Source: an uncultured Lentisphaerota bacterium (GTDB lineage: Bacteria > Verrucomicrobiota > Kiritimatiellia > CAIQIC01). Taken from it: a stretch of 64,000 nucleotides of DNA. Under the pieces are notes generated by a model. The model worked only from the letters and a program-made list of their open reading frames with translations. It ran no database searches and was not told the DNA's origin. This document shows, piece by piece, positions 43,781-50,348 of the stretch (the first letter of the stretch is position 1; each line of letters begins with the position of its first letter). The DNA lies in assembly GCA_903896925.1 (NCBI GenBank), contig CAITZM010000013.1, positions 62,001-126,000 of the forward strand. The letters are read 5' to 3'. The position numbers and the translations under genes are program-made.

Positions 43781-44176
43781 ATGAAAGCTCCGTCGAAAAA
43801 AAGTGCCAAGCCGCGGGGTGTTGGGCGTGCGGGCCGGATCGAGATGAACTTTCTCGAGCAGGTCCGGCGTCGCTGTCCGGCCTATCGTCCGGTCAATGAA
43901 GTGCTCGGCGACCTGTATACCAAGGTCGGCCGGTTCGAGGACGGCCTCAACGTGGATCTGTCGCTGACCCGGACGCATCCGGACGATCCCTACGTCTGGT
44001 ATAACCTCGGCTGCAGTTATTCGTTGACCGGTCGCAAGGACGATGCCTTTGCGGCGCTCGGCCGCGCGGTGGACCTAGGCTATGCGGACTTCGAATGGTT
44101 CATGAAGGACGACAACCTCACCAGCATCCGCGGCGACATGCGTTTCTTCAAGCTCCTGCTGCGCATGAAGCCGTGA
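43781..44176 (+). CDS. Small TPR-repeat protein
   Basis: The 131-residue protein starts at ATG 43781 with a lysine-rich N-terminus, then two or three TPR-like motifs: VNEVLGDLYTKVGRFEDGLN, DPYVWYNLGCSYSLTGRKDDAFAALGRAVDLG, and YADFEWFMKDDNLTSIRGD near the end. I recognise this arrangement (RCP...LGDLYT, DPYVWYNLGCSY, DMRFFKLL) as a conserved small family in PVC bacteria of unknown function, probably a protein-protein adaptor. Confidence 0.8.
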   Translation: MKAPSKKSAKPRGVGRAGRIEMNFLEQVRRRCPAYRPVNEVLGDLYTKVGRFEDGLNVDLSLTRTHPDDPYVWYNLGCSYSLTGRKDDAFAALGRAVDLGYADFEWFMKDDNLTSIRGDMRFFKLLLRMKP

Positions 44177-44307
44177 AGCATGGTTGATGGTGCGTGGTTG
44201 ATGGGGAAGGGTGGATGGCCGAACGAAGCGTGAAGTGATGGGCCGAAAACCCTCAACGTGTAGCGCAAGCGTTGACGTCTACGGTTTCTTTTTCAGAGGT
44301 GTGCCCC
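44177..44307. repeat. Composite repeat before the macrodomain gene
   Basis: GGTTGATGG occurs twice, then GGGAAGGGTGGATGG, followed by AACGTGTAGCGCAAGCGTTG and GTTTCTTTTTCAG. The same order of blocks, diverged, is found at 16228-16400. Confidence 0.6.
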
Positions 44308-44844
44308 ATGAATGATTTATCGGATGTGGTGCTTTCCGGCCGCATGCGCGTCATCACCGGCGACATCACCAAGCTGGCGGTGGAGGCCATCGTCAATGCG
44401 GCCAACGGCACGTTGCTCGGCGGTGGCGGCGTGGATGGCGCGATCCATCGTGCTGCTGGGCCGCGGTTGCTCCTCACATGCGCCACGCTCGGCGGCTGCG
44501 CCACAGGTAATGCGAAGGTCACCCCCGGCTTCCGGCTGCCCTCCAAGTGGGTCATCCACACCGTCGGCCCGGTCTGGCATGGCGGTGAAAAAGGCGAAGA
44601 TGATTTGTTGGCCGCCTGCTATCGCAACAGCCTGCGCCTCGCGCGCGACAACAACATCCGCACCATCGCGTTCCCCGCGATCAGCACCGGCGTCTACCGC
44701 TTCCCGCTCGACCGCGCCACGCGCATCGCGGTGCAGACCGTCCGCGCGGAACTGGCGGGGCAGGCTTTGCCGGAGCAGGTCACCTTTGTCGCCTTCAGCT
44801 CCGAGGCCCGCGCCGCCTACGAGCGCGAACTGGCCGGCGCGTGA
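44308..44844 (+). CDS. Macrodomain protein, likely O-acetyl-ADP-ribose deacetylase
   Basis: The 178-residue protein is a single YmdB-type macrodomain: [60 protein letters not shown], then [16 protein letters not shown]. All ADP-ribose-contacting loops (the NAAN, the glycine-rich loop and the STGVY loop) are intact. It hydrolyses O-acetyl-ADP-ribose or ADP-ribosyl-glutamate. It abuts the left end of the integron array, but its GC-rich sequence and opposite orientation argue that it is chromosomal, not a cassette. Start at ATG 44308 with weak Shine-Dalgarno. Confidence 0.93.
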   Translation: MNDLSDVVLSGRMRVITGDITKLAVEAIVNAANGTLLGGGGVDGAIHRAAGPRLLLTCATLGGCATGNAKVTPGFRLPSKWVIHTVGPVWHGGEKGEDDLLAACYRNSLRLARDNNIRTIAFPAISTGVYRFPLDRATRIAVQTVRAELAGQALPEQVTFVAFSSEARAAYERELAGA

Positions 44845-44910
44845 GCATCGTGGGATTTCGAGCGTTGTGAACAGCAGAGGTGTTCTTGCTAAAGCTTTGA
44901 ACGACCGCGC

Positions 44911-45318
44911 TCAGGGTTGAGGTGAACCGCCGCGGTTCACCGAATACCCTGCTGCGCTTGGTTCGATGCTCTCTTCGAGTTTCCTCAGTAACGCTTTGAC
45001 TTTCTCAAGTCCCGCTTCGTTGTAAATCCATTTCTCTTGCATCTTTGGATCGTCACGATGGCAAAGGTCATCTTGGTCCTCCATTTCAAAACATGCCTTC
45101 CGGATATCCTCCTGGATTGAGTCGCGCTTAAGTGGGATGTGGGTGAAGTCATCCCATTCGTGCCAGGACATTGTTCCATCCAGCACGCGCCGTAGTTTCT
45201 GTACAACGTCCCCTTTGGATGGATAGTTAGGATGCAGACGATCACGAATGACCATGATTATGAATGCAATGACGAGTATGGCGGCTGGAACGCAGAGAAC
45301 TATGAATAACCATTTCAT
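44911..45318 (-). CDS. Integron cassette gene 4: unrecognised single-pass membrane protein
   Basis: The 135-residue protein has one N-terminal membrane helix (WLFIVLCVPAAILVIAFII) and then a charged cytoplasmic or periplasmic domain (WHEWDDFTHIPLKRDSIQED, CFEMEDQDDLCHRDDPKM). Its GC content is visibly lower than that of the flanking housekeeping genes. The start is 17-23 bp past an attC-like crossover site at 45335-45341. No convincing attC follows its stop, unlike the other three array genes. No family is recognised; a lone variable cassette gene of this kind is typical. Confidence 0.75.
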   Translation of the reverse strand: MKWLFIVLCVPAAILVIAFIIMVIRDRLHPNYPSKGDVVQKLRRVLDGTMSWHEWDDFTHIPLKRDSIQEDIRKACFEMEDQDDLCHRDDPKMQEKWIYNEAGLEKVKALLRKLEESIEPSAAGYSVNRGGSPQP

Positions 45319-45334
45319 GTCTTATTATTAATGC

Positions 45335-45396
45335 ATCGAACGTCTCGGCTGACTTTGCGCGAGTCTTCGAGCGTAAAGTCCAGCCGATTGTTGGGC
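45335..45396 (-). repeat. attC-like recombination site (62 bp)
   Basis: On the minus strand the site opens with consensus GCCCAAC (45396-45390) and ends GTTCGAT (45341-45335; consensus GTTRRRY, one mismatch). Inside, TCGGCTGACTTT pairs with AAAGTCCAGCCGA with one unpaired base, as in known attC sites. It sits between the stop of cassette gene 3 and the start of cassette gene 4, exactly where an attC should be. Confidence 0.8.
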
Positions 45397-45398
45397 TT

Positions 45399-45926
45399 CT
45401 ATCTTACGGATTCTGGTTGAGCGCTATTATCGGTCGTCGCATTTATCGCGTCACATATTTTGGAGATCATGACGATGCTGATGATATAATTGACCACAAG
45501 AATAATTTGCCCGATCACTGGTATCCAAGTCAGGAAACACATGATTACGTTGGCAAGAAATAGACCCTCTGGTAGGCGCGCCGCTTTAGTTCCGTGCCTT
45601 TCAACATAAGCATTGTAATCCTTTGAGAATCCCCAAATGACCTGAAATGCCCAGTAAATATTGTAAAAGGGCACGAACATCATTCCGATGGCTTTTCCAG
45701 CTGTTGTTCGCGCATGTCCGTCTTGGATTGACGCCCACATCTTGTAATAGAGTACCATCATGACAATAGCACCGTACAGCATTGGAATGTAGGAGAAACC
45801 TATCATCTGAAGCGCGTCCGAGTCTCCACTTTTGGCTTTTATCGTTCCAAGAATCACGAGGACATCCGCTATCCCCAAGCCGACAGCGATAGACCCCAAG
45901 AAGAATCCCTTCGATATTTTGTTCAT
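45399..45926 (-). CDS. Integron cassette gene 3: multi-pass membrane protein (DUF4328/DUF4234-like style)
   Basis: The 175-residue protein has about four membrane helices (residues 9-27, 46-62, 80-98 and 128-155). The VPFYNIYWAFQVIWGFSKDYN segment is reminiscent of DUF4328/DUF4234-type small bacterial membrane proteins; this similarity is by eye only. It starts 35 bp after the attC of cassette 2, behind AAAAGGAAAATGAG, and ends 3 bp before the next attC. Lower GC than the host background. Confidence 0.75.
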   Translation of the reverse strand: MNKISKGFFLGSIAVGLGIADVLVILGTIKAKSGDSDALQMIGFSYIPMLYGAIVMMVLYYKMWASIQDGHARTTAGKAIGMMFVPFYNIYWAFQVIWGFSKDYNAYVERHGTKAARLPEGLFLANVIMCFLTWIPVIGQIILVVNYIISIVMISKICDAINATTDNSAQPESVR

Positions 45927-45960
45927 CTCATTTTCCTTTTTGTTCTCTTTTTGTTTTGTT

Positions 45961-46021
45961 GCCCAACGTCCGGCCTCTGGTTCGCGAGCTTGCGAGTGTA
46001 ACCAGCAGGCCGTTGTTGTGC
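45961..46021 (-). repeat. attC-like recombination site (61 bp)
   Basis: Minus strand: GCACAAC (46021-46015, RYYYAAC with one mismatch) to GTTGGGC (45967-45961, perfect GTTRRRY). The inner arms CGGCCTCTGGTT and AACCAGCAGGCCG pair over 12 bp with a single unpaired base; a TCGC/GCGA mini-stem caps the loop. It is the clearest attC in the array. Confidence 0.85.
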
Positions 46022-46023
46022 GG

Positions 46024-46551
46024 TCATCTTGCCTCTTTCATGACACAGTCGAGACAACTTGTCCTGTTTTCCAAATACTGGAAGCCACCGATGCGGCCGC
46101 AAGCAGAGCCTTCCGGCAGTTCCATGTCCACCTTGTACGTGATGGGAAACACAGCCGCCGGCGTCTTGCGCCCCAAGGCAAGATAAGCGTCGGCAATCTC
46201 CTTGTCCTTGGGCTTCATGCCTCCAAACCAGAATCCAACTTGTCCCGACTTCGTGAGGATGACGGGTTGCCGACGGGCGTTCCCATCTCTGTCACCGTCG
46301 ATCTTGATGATACCGTCGTCTGGCAATCCAGAGACTGTCACAGTTCCTATGGCGGCGGTTCCATCCGCGAGTTGAAACCGTGCCCGTACCATGTACGACG
46401 AATGCTGAAGGTCGATTTCCTCGATAGCGACCGGTCTGACGGTGGCTTCGTCCTGCCCATGCTCCCCTTCTTCGTCCAGGGCGTATTCCCACACCGGGTG
46501 CCGAGCGACGTCATCGAGTGTGAGACCGTAGACTTGTTTTCTGATCTTCAT
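46024..46551 (-). CDS. Integron cassette gene 2: unrecognised protein
   Basis: The 175-residue soluble protein begins MKIRKQVYGLTLDDVARHPVWEYALDEEGE and ends with three cysteines near YLENRTSCLDCVMKEAR (a CxxC pair plus one earlier Cys). The start of the protein resembles the first strands of small conserved hypothetical proteins with a DDV..HPVWEYALDEE pattern; no function is known to me. It lies between two attC-like sites, is AT-richer than the host genes, and starts 10 bp from the cassette boundary. Confidence 0.7.
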   Translation of the reverse strand: MKIRKQVYGLTLDDVARHPVWEYALDEEGEHGQDEATVRPVAIEEIDLQHSSYMVRARFQLADGTAAIGTVTVSGLPDDGIIKIDGDRDGNARRQPVILTKSGQVGFWFGGMKPKDKEIADAYLALGRKTPAAVFPITYKVDMELPEGSACGRIGGFQYLENRTSCLDCVMKEAR

Positions 46552-46561
46552 CTCTTCTCTC

Positions 46562-46632
46562 GCACAACGTTACGCCTCACCGGATTCCGAACCCGCCGCG
46601 GGTGAGGAATACGGTGGAGGCGATGGTTCGCC
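46562..46632 (-). repeat. attC-like recombination site (71 bp) overlapping cassette gene 1 end
   Basis: On the minus strand it ends with GTTGTGC (46568-46562) one base past the stop of gene 1. Arms CGCCTCACCG and CGGTGGAGGCG pair with one unpaired base, then ATTCC/GGAAT and ACCCGC/GCGGGT extend the hairpin. Its other outer box (GGCGAAC on the minus strand, 46632-46626) diverges from consensus, so confidence is lower than for the other two. Confidence 0.65.
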
Positions 46633-47139
46633 CTTCTTCATGAAGTTTGAGTAAAGCAGAACCAATTCATCAAGAGTCCGCGGCAACTCGGTCTCCAGAG
46701 TCTTGATCTCGGCGATGAGTCCACCGAAATCGAATGAGGTCTTTCCCGTCAATCTCGATCCTGCCAATCCAAGAAGAGTCATTAACTTCATGTATGATCG
46801 AGTGAAAGTCCCCAGTTTCAGAACTTGCGAATCTGGTTCGTACTCATCGGCTGTAGGCCACACTGTCGCGTAGCGGATCTCCAGCTCCTTTTTTTTGAGG
46901 CGAAGGGTTATCTCGGGCTTTTCACGGAGTGTCGCCAGGTACGTGTTGAATTGATCAAAGACCGGTCGAAGGTTCTGATTCGGGCCAGAGAGAGAGCGGC
47001 AGTAGCCGCATACGAAGACGCGTTGAATGTCTGCACCGTATTGTCCAGTGATACGACTCGTGAGCCAACGCGACAGAAGAGATGATGCTCCATCAGGTCC
47101 AAACCGTTTATAGTCCTTCCAGTATAGCTCGAATTCCAT
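46570..47139 (-). CDS. Integron cassette gene 1: unrecognised protein
   Basis: The 189-residue soluble protein (MEFELYWKDYKRFGPDG, VCGYCRSLSGPNQNL, RPVFDQFNTYLATLRE, TSFDFGGLIAEIKTLETELPR) has no recognised domain. A lone CxxC lies near residue 44. Its 3' end runs into an attC-like hairpin, and its start is 12 bp from an attI-like boundary. It is the first cassette downstream of the array promoter and so probably the best expressed. Confidence 0.7.
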   Translation of the reverse strand: MEFELYWKDYKRFGPDGASSLLSRWLTSRITGQYGADIQRVFVCGYCRSLSGPNQNLRPVFDQFNTYLATLREKPEITLRLKKKELEIRYATVWPTADEYEPDSQVLKLGTFTRSYMKLMTLLGLAGSRLTGKTSFDFGGLIAEIKTLETELPRTLDELVLLYSNFMKKGEPSPPPYSSPAAGSESGEA

Positions 47140-47150
47140 TGTAGTCCTCA

Positions 47151-47157
47151 GGCGAAC
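47151..47157 (-). other. attI-like insertion boundary
   Basis: The minus strand reads GTTCGCC 12 bp before the first cassette gene, matching in position and orientation the GTT crossover triplets in front of the other three cassette genes (GTTGTGC, GTTGGGC, GTTCGAT). This is where attI should lie between integrase and first cassette. Confidence 0.55.
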
Positions 47158-47203
47158 ATCATATTAGGCTTCAAAAATATTGCGCTGAAATTTAGTTGCG
47201 GGC

Positions 47204-47232
47204 ATGATAGGCCTCAATTCGCGCGTTGACAA
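47204..47232 (-). promoter_or_regulatory. Candidate cassette promoter (Pc) of the integron
   Basis: The minus strand reads TTGTCA (47232-47227), a 17-bp spacer, then TATCAT (47209-47204): five of six matches to each sigma-70 box at ideal spacing. It points into the cassette array from the gap between intI and cassette 1, the usual Pc location. On the plus strand the same bases give TTGACA (47226-47231), a consensus -35 for the integrase with a poor -10. Confidence 0.65.
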
Positions 47233-47286
47233 TACGTGAGTTATGAAACAATCTGATGCATAGCAAAATATTCACGGAGGAATGAT

Positions 47287-48183
47287 ATGCCTCAGACAGA
47301 GCGTCGAGTGGTGGCGCCGGTGAATACGGAGCCGAAGTGGCCGGAAGGGTTCGTGGCGATTCTGCGGGAGGCCGGGGCCAAGGAGGTGACCATCCCGTAT
47401 TGCGTGACGTGGGTGCGTCGGTTCTTCGCCCAGCATCCCGCCCGGCGGAGGCAGGACTTGGGGCGCACGGAGATCGAGGCCTTCCTGTCCAAGGCAGCGA
47501 CGTTTCCGGGGATCTCGAACTGGCAAGTTCAGCAGGCGCGCAACGCACTGGAACTGTACTACGAACAGTTCCGCGGCATCCCGCTCGCCCCACGCCCCGG
47601 CCTTGCGCCTGGCCCTGTTTCATGTTCCCGAAATACCTCCTCGGGCGAACAGGTGGCACCCGCCATGCCGTGTCCGCTCCCAACGCGCAAAGGGTATGCC
47701 GGAACTTCGGTGAGTGACAAGCCCAAACCTATACGCAACGGGACAGCGGTGGGCCTCGTTGCGGTTCGACCCCAGGATGCCAAGTGCGCCACGTCAGATG
47801 CGCCCGGCCTCCTTCCGGGTTCATCGTCCAGCCCTGTCGCCCCGGTCGTGCTGCCGGCTGCCCAGCACTGCGACTGGCGGGCGCTGGATCACCGGGTGCG
47901 GGAACGCCTGCGGGTCGAGCACTATTCCTATCGGACCGAGCATGTGCTTGAGTTGCGGATCCAGCGCGCGGTGCAGGAGGCGGTGCGGGCGGCGGGGCTG
48001 ACGATCCGCTTCACGCCCCACTGCTTCCGCCACAGCTTTGCCACGCACTTGCTGGAGGCGGGACAGGACATTCGGACAGTGCAGGCCTTGCTTGGCCATT
48101 CGGACGTAAAGACCACGATGATCTACACGCACGTTCTCAATCGCGGGCCGCAAGGGGTCGTCAGTCCGGTGGACACCCTCTGA
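47287..48183 (+). pseudogene. intI: Integron integrase (tyrosine recombinase) with internal deletion
   Basis: The 298-residue frame starts behind CACGGAGG. Residues 15-98 are a core-binding SAM-like domain ([38 protein letters not shown]). After a proline-rich linker, [23 protein letters not shown] (about 193-215) starts a second such domain, but the sequence jumps straight to [14 protein letters not shown] and the catalytic C-terminus: [17 protein letters not shown] (His245, Arg248), GHSDVKTT (His271), MIYTHV (Tyr280). The box I arginine and beta-hairpin lysine regions (roughly 150 residues) are missing in frame, so recombination is unlikely. The C-terminal RSP-like VVSPVDTL is typical of IntI. 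Confidence 0.82.
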
Positions 48184-48370
48184 TGGTGCCGGGGCGAGGC
48201 ACTGCGAGCGCGGCAGCCGCACCGGACAGCGTGTGCAGCTTGGAGTCTCAGCCGGACCACCTCTTCCGCGTTCTGAGGCTTCAGGGATGGATAGCGCCCG
48301 TTGAATACCAAGCCAGTCATCGGTCACCAGCCGAACCCTGGACGGGACAACTAACCAAGCCGGGCGAACC

Positions 48371-48700
48371 TCAGCGTGGTGCCGGAGGCGCGGCATCCGC
48401 GTCGCCGGCCGCCGGGGCTGGGGCCGGTTTTTCCGCAATCTTTTTGGATTTTGGCGCTGCGTAGGTGAACAACTCGGCGAGGGCATACGTTTTGCCCGTG
48501 GCTTTGATCAAGGCCTTGAGGAGCTTGGCTTGCACGTTGGGGGTCAACCACCTCCCTTTGCACGCCCGCGACACCATCTTGTGCGTGAGGTGTTCGGCTG
48601 AGTTGGCGACCAGGTCGTGGGGCTTGAGGCCCAGTTCCAGCATGATCTGCGCGATCGGTTGCGCTCCCAGGTTCCGCTCATTATCGGTGGTTAGTTCCAA
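48371..48700 (-). CDS. Small conserved HTH-like protein
   Basis: The 109-residue protein probably begins with TTG (48700-48698) after GGAGAAGAGG. Core: LGLKPHDLVANSAEHLTHKMVSRACKGRWLTPNVQAKLLKAL, NKATGKTYALAELFTY-like with KATGKTYALAEL. This arrangement is familiar from verrucomicrobial-type genomes as a short conserved protein with helix-turn-helix character; the regulatory target is unknown. The C-terminal tail is alanine/proline rich. It converges with the integrase remnant, with a 187-bp gap holding no gene. Confidence 0.7.
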   Translation of the reverse strand: MELTTDNERNLGAQPIAQIMLELGLKPHDLVANSAEHLTHKMVSRACKGRWLTPNVQAKLLKALIKATGKTYALAELFTYAAPKSKKIAEKPAPAPAAGDADAAPPAPR

Positions 48701-48782
48701 AACGCCTCTTCTCCGGTTGGTGCCGGTGCTTTATTCGTAAACACAAGGGACAGGGTAGGTAGACAACGCCGTCTTGACAAGC

Positions 48783-49274
48783 TCACAGGTCCACTTCGCA
48801 GCCGAGCATCAGGTCGTCCTGGAAGAGGAACCGCGCGGTGAACGGCCGGCCTGCCAGGAGGAGCGGCATCCAGATGCGGTCGTCGGCCCACATCTGGTGA
48901 TAGGGCAGGGCGGCGGTGGGGCGCCAGGTCGGCAGCGCCTCGTCGGTTTCCTGCGGCTCGCCCGTGAAGCCGGTCGCGGTGAAGACATAGCCGTGGATCG
49001 AGAACCCGTCGACAAACTGGAACAGCAGTTCGCCCGCGGGCCGGATGCCGGTGGGTGTGACGCAAATTTCCTCCTGCGTTTCGCGGATGGCGGCGGCGAG
49101 CGGCGTCTCGCCCGCCTCGAGGCGGCCACCGGGCCCGTTGATCTTGCCCGCGCCCAGCCCGCGCTTCTTGTGGATCAGGAGGATCTGCTCGTCGCGCAGG
49201 ATGAACATCAGCGTCGCCCGCTCCTTGGGTTGCCAGGCAGTCCAGTCCAATGCGGTGAATTTGTCGTAGCGCAT
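48783..49274 (-). CDS. MTH1/MutT-like Nudix hydrolase (8-oxo-dGTPase type)
   Basis: The 163-residue protein carries the full Nudix box GGRLEAGETPLAAAIRETQEE (residues 49-69). Outside the box it follows eukaryotic MTH1 unusually closely: LLIHKKRGLGAGKINGPGG, LLFQFVDG, THE-like DEALPTWRPTAALPYHQMW, ADDRIWMPLLLAGRPFTARF and FQDD. MTH1 hydrolyses oxidised purine nucleoside triphosphates, cleaning the nucleotide pool. The longer in-frame start at 49334 adds a repeat-derived segment and is rejected. It lies beside the nitrosative-stress group. Confidence 0.85.
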   Translation of the reverse strand: MRYDKFTALDWTAWQPKERATLMFILRDEQILLIHKKRGLGAGKINGPGGRLEAGETPLAAAIRETQEEICVTPTGIRPAGELLFQFVDGFSIHGYVFTATGFTGEPQETDEALPTWRPTAALPYHQMWADDRIWMPLLLAGRPFTARFLFQDDLMLGCEVDL

Positions 49275-49318
49275 GGCGGGAGTGTAGCGGGATGATGGAC
49301 CCACGCCCAAGAAGAATT

Positions 49319-49447
49319 TCACCACAGAGGACACAGAGTCTTGAAGGAGGTCACAGAGCTTTGTTGAATAGAGCGGGCAGGAACGCGCCAGGAACGAGCT
49401 GGCTCTGCGAACCTCTGTCCTTCTCTGCGCCCTCTGTGGTTGCGCTT
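49319..49447. repeat. CACAGAGGACACAGAG low-complexity repeat
   Basis: CACCACAGAGGACACAGAG (49320-49338) plus AGGTCACAGAG, then CTCTGTCC...CTCTGCGCCCTCTGTGG (49411-49440) in reverse orientation. Related units lie at 1239-1258 and 27590-27640. No coding value. Confidence 0.6.
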
Positions 49448-50116
49448 TTACAGGCTTGGGAAACGGCCGGCGCGGGCCTGCCAGTAGCCGGCGGGAAAGC
49501 GGATGGTGCGGCCGGCCCAGACGATCTTCTGCTGTTTCTTGAGACGCGGGATCAGGCGGGAGAGCGTCTCCGGCGTGACGCCGATGGCGGCGGCGATGTC
49601 CTTCTTGGAGATCGCGGTCTGCATGAGGTCGCGCGGGCCGTGCTGCTCGCGCAGGAAGGCCAGTAGGCGTGCCGCGACGTCCTGCGAGCTGAGCTGGCGG
49701 ATGCGCTCGGTCAGGTAGCGCTGCTTGCGCATGAGCATGGCGATGAAGTCGCGCCGGAAATCGGCGCTGCCCAGCAGCTGCTGGATGTCCTGGCGCAGGA
49801 AGACGTAGAGGCGGCAGGCGGTGAGGGCCATGGCGTTGACGGGGTAGCGGTCCTCCTCGAAGAGCACGACCTCGGCGAAGGTCTCGCCGGGCTTGACGAT
49901 CTTGATGACGACCTCCGCCCCGTCGGGCGCGGTCTTGAAGAGCTGGAGGTTGCCGCTGGCGAGCAGGAACAGGCCCTCGCCGCGGTCGCCCTCGCGGAAG
50001 AGCTGTTCGCGCTTGCGCAATTCGCGCGCGCGGCAGATGCCGGCCAGTGCCATGCGGCTTTGCGGAGCGAGGCCCTGGAAGAACGTCGCCTGGGCGAGGA
50101 TGGCTGTCTTGTCCAT
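49448..50116 (-). CDS. Crp/Fnr-family regulator, Dnr-like (NO-responsive type)
   Basis: The 222-residue protein starts at ATG 50114-50116 behind AGGAGC. Residues 10-125 are a cNMP-type beta-roll (LFREGDRGEGLFLLASGNLQLFK, GETFAEVVLFEEDRYPVNAMALT), then the dimer helix and a Crp-type winged HTH (SKKDIAAAIGVTPETLSRLIPRLKKQQ). The Fnr N-terminal cysteine cluster is absent, as in Dnr/NNR-type NO sensors, and no cAMP-arginine motif stands out. It is divergent from hcp across a TTGAC-N4-GTCAA palindrome and so probably regulates it and itself. Confidence 0.85.
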   Translation of the reverse strand: MDKTAILAQATFFQGLAPQSRMALAGICRARELRKREQLFREGDRGEGLFLLASGNLQLFKTAPDGAEVVIKIVKPGETFAEVVLFEEDRYPVNAMALTACRLYVFLRQDIQQLLGSADFRRDFIAMLMRKQRYLTERIRQLSSQDVAARLLAFLREQHGPRDLMQTAISKKDIAAAIGVTPETLSRLIPRLKKQQKIVWAGRTIRFPAGYWQARAGRFPSL

Positions 50117-50231
50117 AGGTGCTCCTGATGCTTTCCCCGCTCTGTCGCCAGGCGTGCGGTGGCGGCCGATCTTCCGCTTCGCACTCCGGGCACAGCGGTG
50201 GGAAAAATTACTGTGGGAAGAAAAGCGCCTT

Positions 50232-50251
50232 TTCTTGACCCAAGTCAAGAA
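50232..50251. promoter_or_regulatory. Perfect TTGAC-N4-GTCAA palindrome, likely Crp/Fnr-type operator
   Basis: TTCTTGAC-CCAA-GTCAAGAA is an exact 8-4-8 palindrome between the divergent regulator and hcp start codons (98 bp before hcp ATG, 116 bp before the regulator ATG). The core TTGAC-N4-GTCAA has the shape of Fnr/Dnr-type boxes (TTGAT-N4-ATCAA) and of operators proposed for Hcp regulators. Confidence 0.75.
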
Positions 50252-50348
50252 TTCCCGCCGGGCCTGCGCGTAGAGTCGGGGCGTGACAGCAACTTGAATT
50301 TGTCCGGCGCATGGCCGGGGAAACCATAACCCAGAAGGAAACCAGACG

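Noticed and set aside
44308-44844. Macrodomain gene as a fifth integron cassette
   Set aside because: It is GC-rich, runs in the opposite direction, has no attC after its stop, and is preceded by a chromosomal-type composite repeat.
50232-50251. Palindrome as hcp terminator element
   Set aside because: It lies upstream of both divergent genes, has no T run and matches Fnr-type operator spacing.
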